From assembly GCA_004299495.1 (NCBI GenBank), contig SCPY01000267.1:1-6053 (forward strand): a DNA stretch of 6,053 bases, given 5' to 3'. Origin of the DNA: a bacterium. Its GTDB lineage: Bacteria; Omnitrophota; Gorgyraeia; Gygaellales; UBA12090. Below are positions 1-5,229 of the stretch, piece after piece (the stretch's first letter is position 1; every line of letters starts with the position of its first letter). The translations under genes were made by a program, and so were the position numbers. Below the pieces are notes generated by a model that worked only from the letters and a program-made list of their open reading frames with translations, did no database searches and was not told the origin of the DNA.

Positions 1-526
1 GAGGCGAGGCCGGAGGAAGGTATTTTAGGACTTGAAGCCTAAAAGCTAATCCGATCTTGGGAGTATCGGGGGGGAGGGCGCTTAAGAACCTGTCGTAATA
101 ACCAAGGCCCCTTCCCAGGCGGTTGCCTTGCGTGTCAAATGCCACGCCGGGCACAACGCACAAATCAATTTCTTCCGGGGCAACCGGCTTCTTACGGCGG
201 GGCTCATTAATACAATGCGCTCCCTTTTTAAAATCTTTAGCTTCTAAACCCGTCACCAAGCAGGGTAGTATTTTTTTATGTCGTATATCGCATGTCGGAA
301 CCGCAACCCTTTTTCCTAATGTAATTGCTTCCTCTATCATTGAACGCGTCTTGACCTCGTCTTTGAGCGCCAGATAAAACATCACTATTTTTGCCTGTTT
401 AAAAACCTTTAATTTAAAAAGTTTCTCCTTTATCTTGAGAGACTTTTTTTCTGCCTGCCCCTCCTTTTGATTTCTTAATTTGGTTAACATCAATTTTCTT
501 AAGGACCGCTTGTCTTTTATTATCAT
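1..526 (-). CDS. fau: 5-formyltetrahydrofolate cyclo-ligase, C-terminus outside window
   Basis: This enzyme (MTHFS; ygfA/fau in E. coli, yqgN in B. subtilis) uses ATP to convert 5-formyl-THF to 5,10-methenyl-THF, returning the storage/inhibitory folate to the one-carbon pool. The frame is open to the left edge, and 175 residues are visible of an expected 180-200. Signature: PGVAFDTQGNRLGRGLGYYDRFL (126-148), including the GRGxGYYDR loop that binds phosphate/folate, then KIGLAFRLQVLKYLP (157-171). Upstream are the basic N-terminus MIIKDKRSLRK, the strand KIVMFYLALKDEVKT (46-60), KRVAVP (72-77) and NEP (107-109). The ATG at 526 lies 19 nt after the nifU stop; AAGG directly abuts it, so the ribosome binding site is poor. 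It probably shares the metV-nifU transcript. Conserved residues after position 175 (usually a His-Asp) cannot be checked. Confidence 0.93.
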   Translation of the reverse strand, partial: MIIKDKRSLRKLMLTKLRNQKEGQAEKKSLKIKEKLFKLKVFKQAKIVMFYLALKDEVKTRSMIEEAITLGKRVAVPTCDIRHKKILPCLVTGLEAKDFKKGAHCINEPRRKKPVAPEEIDLCVVPGVAFDTQGNRLGRGLGYYDRFLSALPPDTPKIGLAFRLQVLKYLPPASP

Positions 527-545
527 CCTTACTTTAAAATACGCG

Positions 546-935
546 CTAAGCTGATTTCGCCGCCTGTTTATTGCGGTAGTCTTCTATGGCTGATTTAAGC
601 GCCTCTTCGGCCAGGACCGAGCAATGCATCTTAACCGCGGGCAGCCCCCCAAGCGCCTCAGCCACCGCCTTATTGGTGACGCTTAATGCCTCCGCGATAG
701 TTTTACCCTTAACCATCTCCGTAACCATGGAGCTGGTTGAGATGGCCGCGCCGCAGCCGAAGGTTTTAAACTTGACATCGGTAATCTTTCCGTCTTCCAC
801 CTTGATGTAAAGCCTCATGATATCACCGCAGACGGGATTTCCGACGTTGCCGATGCCGTCGGCGTCCTTGATTTCTCCCACATTACGCGGATGCAAAAAA
901 TGGTCCATCACCTTTTCGCTGTATGGTTGTTCCAT
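546..935 (-). CDS. nifU: NifU/IscU-type Fe-S cluster assembly scaffold
   Basis: Scaffold on which Fe-S clusters are built from sulfur supplied by a NifS/IscS cysteine desulfurase, before transfer to target proteins in the cytoplasm. The 129 residues form the single IscU-like domain, without the C-terminal Nfu domain of full-length NifU. The three ligand cysteines are present: NPVCGD (C36, with D38), FGCGAA (C61) and KMHCS (C105). GLPAVKMHC replaces the LPPVK chaperone-binding motif of proteobacterial IscU with LPAVK. The opening MEQPYSEKVMDHFLHPRNVG resembles the clostridial NifU type. The ATG is 1 nt after the metV stop with no good Shine-Dalgarno, suggesting translational coupling. No desulfurase gene is adjacent, which is unusual. 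Its place directly after a Cys-rich protein suggests it may help mature MetV (inference). Confidence 0.95.
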   Translation of the reverse strand: MEQPYSEKVMDHFLHPRNVGEIKDADGIGNVGNPVCGDIMRLYIKVEDGKITDVKFKTFGCGAAISTSSMVTEMVKGKTIAEALSVTNKAVAEALGGLPAVKMHCSVLAEEALKSAIEDYRNKQAAKSA

Positions 936-936
936 A

Positions 937-1590
937 TTAAGGATTCACCAGCACTTTCTGGGGTTTTGTGGTTTTGCCGTAGTCTTTGGGCCTTGAAATA
1001 GGCTTCATTTTTTCCAGCTCTTTTCTTTTTTCCAGCTCCTGATAAATAAGGACCCAGGCGCAGTCTCTGTTTCTGTCTACTTCGCATTTTCCTTTTATTA
1101 CTCCGCCGCAGGGGCCGTTGAGCAGCCCCTTGGGGCAGCGGGTAACCGGGCAGATACAGCCGGTTTGCGACAATACACATTCGCCGCAGTTAGAGCATAC
1201 TTCATAGAAATTACCTTTTGGGTCCATCAGGGTGCCGAACATAGAATTTAAGGCCGGTTGTACCGACAGGCCGAAGCGGTCGCACTGTTTTACCGACTGC
1301 ACCCCTAAGCCGCAGGATAAAACTAAAATGGCCTGCGATTCCTTTAGCGCGGACATGTTTTGGGCAAAGGCGGTTTTGGTCTGCGCGGCAATGCAGGGGG
1401 CGTTCGGGACCACCCAGCCGGTAACCTTTTTGCCCTGCGATTCCAGGTATTGCTTCATCTCCAGGACTTCCTTTTCGCCTCCGGTCTTGCAGGTAGTTGA
1501 GCACTCACCGCAGCCAATCAAAAAGACCTTGGCATGGCTTCCCAAGTTCCGGAGAATTTCTTCTAATGGTTTACGTTCGGTAACTATCAT
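937..1590 (-). CDS. metV: MetV-type methylenetetrahydrofolate reductase C-terminal domain protein, Cys-rich
   Basis: MetV partners the flavoprotein MetF in the methylenetetrahydrofolate reductase of acetogens and related anaerobes, which makes 5-methyl-THF for the methyl branch of the Wood-Ljungdahl pathway and for methionine synthesis. The 217-residue protein has 15 cysteines. They include C27xxC30xxxC34, C66, C93, C103, C132xxC135xxC138, C145xC147xxxxC152 (GCICPVTRCPKGLLNGPCGG) and C161, C169 and C177. The second half fits the MTHFR C-terminal (MetV) family. In that family the cysteines bind zinc and/or Fe-S clusters; I cannot tell which here. No membrane segment is visible, so it is cytoplasmic. 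The lysine-rich tail (about 188-217) looks disordered. metF is not in the window. The stop is 1 nt before nifU, and the folate cyclo-ligase gene follows, so the context is one-carbon metabolism. Confidence 0.88.
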   Translation of the reverse strand: MIVTERKPLEEILRNLGSHAKVFLIGCGECSTTCKTGGEKEVLEMKQYLESQGKKVTGWVVPNAPCIAAQTKTAFAQNMSALKESQAILVLSCGLGVQSVKQCDRFGLSVQPALNSMFGTLMDPKGNFYEVCSNCGECVLSQTGCICPVTRCPKGLLNGPCGGVIKGKCEVDRNRDCAWVLIYQELEKRKELEKMKPISRPKDYGKTTKPQKVLVNP

Positions 1591-1596
1591 TTTTTC

Positions 1597-1604
1597 ATCA
1601 CCTC
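1597..1604 (-). promoter_or_regulatory. metV: Strong Shine-Dalgarno of metV
   Basis: GAGGTGAT (1604-1597 on the minus strand) is an eight-base match to the anti-Shine-Dalgarno end of 16S rRNA, 6 nt before the ATG at 1590. It fixes the metV start and is by far the best ribosome binding site in the window. The other genes have weak or no such site. Confidence 0.85.
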
Positions 1605-1612
1605 AATATATA

Positions 1613-1641
1613 ATCTTAACACGTTTTAATAATGAACTCAA
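1613..1641 (-). promoter_or_regulatory. metV: Possible promoter of the metV operon
   Basis: In the 71-bp gap after rarA, the minus strand carries TTGAGT (1641-1636, 4 of 6), a 17-bp spacer and TAAGAT (1618-1613, 4 of 6), then a TA-rich stretch. Transcription would start about 15-20 nt before the metV ATG, leaving a short leader that just holds the ribosome binding site. I see no terminator hairpin after rarA, so readthrough from rarA is also possible. Confidence 0.35.
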
Positions 1642-1661
1642 GGAAAATATAGCCTCATTTT

Positions 1662-2951
1662 CTATTTCCGGCGTAAATTTTCTAAACGCGCCTTTATCTT
1701 AGCTTCGTAGCCGATATCGGCGGGCTGGTAATATCTCGCCTGAGAAGGAAAAACCTGCCTGCTGGCAGGCAGGTACTCCTGTTTGACATGATGTCCGGGG
1801 AAGCTATGGGCGTCTTTTAAATGTTCCGGCACCTCTAAGAGGCGCCCATTTTCCACGTCCTCAGCTGCCTTTTCTATTCCAAGATACGCGGCGTTGGATT
1901 TGGGGGCGCAGGCCACATATACCGCGGTTTGGGCTAAAGGGATACGGCATTCCGGCAGGCCCACAAATTCAGAAATCTGTAAAGCCGCGTTAGCCAGCAC
2001 CAGCGCTTGGGGGTCGGCGTTTCCCACGTCTTCCGCGGCGCAGATACAAATCCTGCGGGCGATAAAACGCGGGTCTTCTCCGGCGTAAAGCATTTTCGCG
2101 AGCCAATAAAGCGCGGCATCGGGGTCTGAGCCGCGCATACTTTTAATGAAAGCGGAGGCAGTATCATAGTGCGCGTCCTCATCGCGGTCATAGAGCACAA
2201 TCTTTTTTTGAATAGATTCCTCAGCCACGGCCAAATCAAAATTTATAAAACCGGATTTATCTTTTGGAGTAGTTAATGCCCCGACCTCAAGGGCGGATAG
2301 CGCCCGGCGCGCGTCGCCGTCGCTGGTCTTACTCAAAAACTCTAAGGCGCCTTTTTGGAACTTTATTTTTAAGGAGCTCAGGCCCCGGGTTTTGTCTTTT
2401 ATGGCATTATTTAAAATAACCATAATTTCATCCACGCTTAAAGGTTTTAACTCAAACACAAGGCTTCGGGAAAGCAAAGGCGCGAGTAACGCGAAAAAGG
2501 GGTTATGCACGGTCGCGCCGATTAAAATAACGTTTGCTTCCTCAACATCCGGCAGTAGGCAATCCTGCTGGGCTTTGTTGAAGCGATGAATCTCGTCTAT
2601 AAAGAGGATGGTTTTCTTGCCGCTCAGATTTTTAAGCTGTTTGGCCCGCAGGATTACCTTGCGCAGTTCATCCACATTGGAGGTTGTGGCGTTTAGGGAG
2701 GCGAATTCGGCTTTTGTTACCGATGAGACGCAATAGGCGAGAGAGGTCTTGCCGCTTCCCGGCGGGCCGTATAAAATGAGCGAGGCCAGCCGGTCCGCCT
2801 CTATGGCCCGGCGCAGGAGTTTGCCGGGGGCGATAATGTGCCTTTGGCCCGTAAATTCATCCAATGTCTTAGGCCGCATCCGCGCCGCCAGAGGCAAGTC
2901 TTTAGAGGCCTGAGGAGATTTTTCTTCAAAAAGATCCATACGCGAAGGCAT
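1662..2951 (-). CDS. rarA: Replication-associated recombination protein A (RarA/MgsA), AAA+ ATPase
   Basis: RarA is a homotetrameric AAA+ ATPase related to clamp-loader subunits. It acts at stalled or damaged replication forks with SSB and RecA. The 429-residue length is normal (E. coli 447). Visible motifs are RMRPKTLDEFTGQRHI (24-39), Walker A GPPGSGKT (62-69), Walker B ILFIDEIHRFN (115-125), the sensor 1 region IGATVHNPFF (144-153), the arginine finger in LLSRSLVF (R162) and sensor 2 GDARRAL (212-218). The C-terminal tetramerisation region includes GEDPRFIARRICICAAEDVG (291-310) and ends near GYEAKIKARLENL. Sensor 1 differs from the usual GATTENP. Start: ATG at 2951 gives MPSRMDLF; the ATG at 2939 (MDLFEE) matches family N-termini better. 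Neither has a Shine-Dalgarno. A palindrome encodes residues 393-400, close to the conserved YY. Confidence 0.96.
   Translation of the reverse strand: MPSRMDLFEEKSPQASKDLPLAARMRPKTLDEFTGQRHIIAPGKLLRRAIEADRLASLILYGPPGSGKTSLAYCVSSVTKAEFASLNATTSNVDELRKVILRAKQLKNLSGKKTILFIDEIHRFNKAQQDCLLPDVEEANVILIGATVHNPFFALLAPLLSRSLVFELKPLSVDEIMVILNNAIKDKTRGLSSLKIKFQKGALEFLSKTSDGDARRALSALEVGALTTPKDKSGFINFDLAVAEESIQKKIVLYDRDEDAHYDTASAFIKSMRGSDPDAALYWLAKMLYAGEDPRFIARRICICAAEDVGNADPQALVLANAALQISEFVGLPECRIPLAQTAVYVACAPKSNAAYLGIEKAAEDVENGRLLEVPEHLKDAHSFPGHHVKQEYLPASRQVFPSQARYYQPADIGYEAKIKARLENLRRK
1753..1774. repeat. 22-bp palindrome inside the rarA coding sequence
   Basis: ACCTGCCTGC and GCAGGCAGGT form 10-bp perfect inverted arms around a 2-bp centre (TG at 1763-1764). 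It is translated in frame as YLPASRQV (RarA 393-400), between GHHVKQEY and the conserved RYY. The stretch from YLP to the YY pair is about four residues longer than I expect for RarA, so the palindrome may be an in-frame insertion. It differs in sequence from the 7-bp repeats in pheS and pheT. Confidence 0.7.
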
Positions 2952-2953
2952 AA

Positions 2954-2986
2954 ATTGACTGTTATCCCGCCTGGCAAGCTTGAGGC
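2954..2986 (-). promoter_or_regulatory. rarA: Possible weak promoter giving a near-leaderless rarA mRNA
   Basis: On the minus strand TTGCCT is followed by 16 bp and GATAAC, each 4 of 6 to consensus, immediately upstream of rarA. Initiation about 7 nt after the -10 box would fall within a few bases of the ATG at 2951. That would fit the absence of any Shine-Dalgarno there. The match is weak, and readthrough from the upstream RNA promoter is an equally good explanation. Confidence 0.25.
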
Positions 2987-2998
2987 AAAAAAATCCCC
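2987..2998 (-). terminator. U-tract terminator at the end of the structured RNA
   Basis: GGGGAU runs into seven T on the minus strand (2993-2987). No strong local hairpin precedes it. The upstream GC-rich strand instead pairs with the 5' end of the same RNA (AUCCC/GGGAU and UGCCGUG/CACGGCA). The U-run could act as a terminator through this closing stem, or be a processing or partial readthrough point into rarA, whose start lies 36 nt further on. Confidence 0.5.
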
Positions 2999-3168
2999 GC
3001 GCATTGCCGTGGAACTGACTCTGTTTGAACCCTTTTTACAGGTGGGCGCCTCTCCTTAACAGCGAAGCCGTCAAGGAAGTTTGGGCTCCCGTTAAAATAC
3101 TGTTGGTTCAACTTTTTTCAAGTCCTCACGGGCACGGCAGGGATAAAAGAGCAATCTCACTTTCCAGT
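2987..3168 (-). ncRNA. ssrS: Structured non-coding RNA, candidate 6S RNA
   Basis: An RNA of about 180 nt is predicted from the promoter start (about 3168) to a run of seven U (2993-2987). By eye it folds into one long interrupted hairpin. Pairings are AUCCC (3144-3140) with GGGAU (2997-2993), UGCCGUG (3139-3133) with CACGGCA (3011-3005), and GACU with AGUC. Further in, UUGAACC (3111-3105) pairs with GGUUCAA (3031-3025), ACAG with CUGU, and GGGAGCC (3090-3084) with GGCGCCC (3050-3044, one mismatch). The terminal hairpin at 3079-3052 has 12 pairs, a bulged U and a UUC loop. Size, rod-like shape with internal loops, own promoter and position fit 6S RNA, which binds the RNA polymerase holoenzyme. 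In B. subtilis the 6S-1 gene lies near rarA, and in E. coli ssrS precedes the cyclo-ligase gene; both neighbours occur here. That it is a structured RNA is much surer (about 0.9) than that it is 6S. Confidence 0.62.
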
Positions 3169-3172
3169 GTAA

Positions 3173-3201
3173 AGTATAGCACTTCAGCCCCGTGAAATCA
3201 A
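3173..3201 (-). promoter_or_regulatory. Sigma-70-type promoter upstream of the structured RNA
   Basis: On the minus strand TTGATT (3201-3196, 4 of 6 to TTGACA) is followed by exactly 17 bp and TATACT (3178-3173, 5 of 6 to TATAAT). It starts 12 bp after the pheT stop codon. Transcription would begin near 3165-3168, just upstream of the small hairpin CACU-GGAA-AGUG. This is the best promoter match I found in the window, and its position fits the structured RNA exactly. Confidence 0.7.
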
Positions 3202-3212
3202 GCAGATTTTTG

Positions 3213-5225
3213 TTATCTAACGCGCGCGCCCGCGCTTATAGAAGCCGCCTGAAGTATTTTCTCAAAAGAGGCGTTTACTTGCGCGTCCGTAAGTGTCTTT
3301 TCCGGCGAACGGAATTCCAGGGAAAGGGTGAGGGATTTTTTGCCCCTGCCGACAGCTTCAGAGCGGTAGGCATCCTTGAATCTTACTTCTTCCAAATATT
3401 CCGCCTGAGAGCCATTAATGGTATCTAAGATTGTTTGATAGGATACGGCTTCATCAACAATCAGGCTGACATCGCGCTCTACCGCGGGGTATTGGGGAAG
3501 CGGCTGATATTTATTTTGAAAACGCGCGTATGCCTTAAGCGTGTTGAGATTTATTTCTAATGCCGTAACCTCATCGCCGTCTATTTTAAAATCCAGGAGG
3601 ATTTCTTTCGAGATTTGCCCGACTGACCCGATTTCCTTATCTTCTATAAATAGAGCCGCCGAGCGCCCCTTTTGAAAGAGCGGATTTTCGCTTTCACAAA
3701 ATTTATAATTTTTAATGCCTAATCTTTGCATAAGAGATTCCAGGACGCCTTTTAGTTTCAACAGAGGGTATTTCCCGGCGATAATGCCCAGGGACATCCA
3801 TTCTTCTGATTGGCTGAAACATTCCCCGATTTCAAAGAAAAGCCCGGGCCGGTTTCCCAATTCTAAATTGCGGGAAAGCGCCGGCAATAATCCCGGAAGA
3901 AGCCGCGGCCTTAAAATTTCCTGTTCGGCGCTTAAAGGATTTTCTAAAGAGGTATTATTTTCAAGGGATATCCCCGCCTTCCGCAGGGTGAGCCGGCTTA
4001 ACAGGCTGTAGGTAATCGCTTCGCTAAAACCCATACCGGTTAAGAGCTCTCTTATTTTTTCCCGGATAAGCAATAGCCCGTCCTCGCTTATCCCTTGAGG
4101 CTTAATGGCCGGCAGGGTCAAGGGCACAGATTCATAACCGGAAATCCGGCAGAGCTCTTCCGCTAAATCTGTCTGGGATTTGATATCCTTGCGGAAATCC
4201 GGCACCCCTATTTTGAGAATATTCTTCTTCTGCTGCGCAACCGAAAACCCCAGAGATTTCAGAATAGATTTAGCTTCATTCGGTGCTAAATCTATTCCGA
4301 TAAGCTTATTGGCTTTGTCTGTGTCCAGTAAAACGCTTTTTTTCGCCAGCTTATCCGAGCCGCATCTGTAGAACGCGCCGATTTCTCCGCCGGCATTTTC
4401 TATAATCAAAGACGCGGCAAGGCTTGAGGCATTGACAATATTCCCTTTATCCACCGACCTTTCAAAACGGTAAGAGGAATCGCTGGATAGGCCTAAGAGG
4501 CGGCCGCTCTTGCGTGTAACTATGGGCGAAAAATACGCGCCCTCTAAAAGGATATTGCGCGTTGACTCATTTACTTCACTGTCTTTGCCGCCCATAATCC
4601 CGGCGATAGCTATGGGGTTATGGGAGTCAGCGATAACCAAAACCTCAGGCGTTAATTTTCGCCTTATTCCGTCAATGGATAGGATTTCCTCCCCGTTTTT
4701 GGCAAAGCGTACCAATATCTTGCCGCCTTTGAGTTTATCCAAATCAAAGGCGTGCATTGGCTGGCCTGTGGTAAGCAAGACATAATTGGTGATATCTACG
4801 ATGTTGTTGATTGGGCGCAGCCCGATTGCCAGGAGCCGCTTCATCATCCATTGCGGAGAAGGTTTTACTTTTACGTTCCTGATTACCCGCGCGGAATAAA
4901 AGGAGCAGGCTTTTGTATCTTGAATGTTTATCGCTAATTGTTCCTTGCCCTTTATCTTTTTTCCTTGATTACCCGAAACCCGAAACCCGGGACCCGGGAG
5001 CCGTTTTATTTCTTTCCCGCTAAGCGCCGCTATCTCACGGGCAATGCCTATTACCGAAAGCCAATCCGGGCGGTTGGAAGTGATTTCAATCTCAAAGACA
5101 TAATCATCCTCCAGCTGTTCCTGCGAGGTAACCTCAAGGCCGGCCATGGTCAGCTTATCCGCCAGCTCTTGCGGCTTTATCCTAAGCTCTACAAAATCCT
5201 TTAACCAGTTATAGGTGAGTTTCAT
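3213..5225 (-). CDS. pheT: Phenylalanyl-tRNA synthetase beta subunit, short form without the tRNA-binding OB domain
   Basis: Beta subunit of phenylalanyl-tRNA synthetase, carrying the editing site and the anticodon-binding domain. The protein has 670 residues, against roughly 790-800 for the common bacterial form. The N-terminal B1 region (MKLTYNWLKDFVEL, then DDYVFEIEITSNRPDWLSVIGIAREIAAL at 40-68) is joined directly, so the B2/EMAP-type OB fold normally inserted after residue 35-40 is missing. The B3/B4 editing region spans about 108-285 (RPINNIVDITNYVLLTTGQPMHAFD at 137-161), B5 about 290-370, and the catalytic-like core about 380-565. The FDX-ACB anticodon-binding domain covers about 577-669 (PLPQYPAVERDVSLIV). 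The ATG at 5225 lies 4 nt after the pheS stop without a clear Shine-Dalgarno, which suggests translational coupling. A tandem 7-bp repeat encodes part of the linker at residues 76-87. Confidence 0.97.
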   Translation of the reverse strand: MKLTYNWLKDFVELRIKPQELADKLTMAGLEVTSQEQLEDDYVFEIEITSNRPDWLSVIGIAREIAALSGKEIKRLPGPGFRVSGNQGKKIKGKEQLAINIQDTKACSFYSARVIRNVKVKPSPQWMMKRLLAIGLRPINNIVDITNYVLLTTGQPMHAFDLDKLKGGKILVRFAKNGEEILSIDGIRRKLTPEVLVIADSHNPIAIAGIMGGKDSEVNESTRNILLEGAYFSPIVTRKSGRLLGLSSDSSYRFERSVDKGNIVNASSLAASLIIENAGGEIGAFYRCGSDKLAKKSVLLDTDKANKLIGIDLAPNEAKSILKSLGFSVAQQKKNILKIGVPDFRKDIKSQTDLAEELCRISGYESVPLTLPAIKPQGISEDGLLLIREKIRELLTGMGFSEAITYSLLSRLTLRKAGISLENNTSLENPLSAEQEILRPRLLPGLLPALSRNLELGNRPGLFFEIGECFSQSEEWMSLGIIAGKYPLLKLKGVLESLMQRLGIKNYKFCESENPLFQKGRSAALFIEDKEIGSVGQISKEILLDFKIDGDEVTALEINLNTLKAYARFQNKYQPLPQYPAVERDVSLIVDEAVSYQTILDTINGSQAEYLEEVRFKDAYRSEAVGRGKKSLTLSLEFRSPEKTLTDAQVNASFEKILQAASISAGARVR
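4970..5004 (+). repeat. Tandem 7-bp repeat (RACCCGR) inside pheT
   Basis: On the plus strand five consecutive 7-mers read TACCCGA, AACCCGA, AACCCGG, GACCCGG and the degenerate GAGCCGT. The last two exact units also create CCCGGGaCCCGGG, a near-palindrome. The repeat is translated on the minus strand as the glycine/proline-rich linker LPGPGFRVSGN (PheT residues 76-86). This linker sits between the N-terminal B1 region and the B3/B4 domain, in a part of PheT that is variable in length. The 7-mer consensus matches the one in pheS (GACCSGA), but lies in the opposite orientation relative to transcription. Confidence 0.65.
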
Positions 5226-5229
5226 CTTA

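Noticed and set aside
1..20. GC-rich GAGGCGAGGCCGGAGG at the left edge, resembling the pheS repeat
   Set aside because: Too short and cut by the window edge; it translates as a plausible part of the cyclo-ligase, so no repeat claim can be made.
123..377. 84-codon plus-strand open frame at the left end
   Set aside because: It lies antisense to the cyclo-ligase gene, whose minus-strand translation gives the GRGLGYYDR signature.
1587..1598. Mini-frame ATG AAA AAA TGA overlapping the metV start
   Set aside because: Three codons only, and its ATG overlaps the Shine-Dalgarno itself, so it is unlikely to be translated; chance is the simplest reading.
1232..1702. 156-codon open frame on the plus strand opposite metV and the rarA end
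   Set aside because: It is fully antisense to metV, which has clear family motifs and a strong ribosome binding site; the plus-strand product has no recognisable domain.
2838..3059. 73-codon plus-strand open frame over the rarA start and structured RNA
   Set aside because: It is antisense to rarA residues and to the RNA stem; no start signals or protein motifs.
2987..3168. SRP RNA, T-box leader or riboswitch instead of 6S RNA
   Set aside because: No SRP helix 8 consensus, no T-box NGGN bulge region before an amino-acid gene, and no folate or SAM riboswitch core that I recognise; the concentric rod shape fits 6S better.
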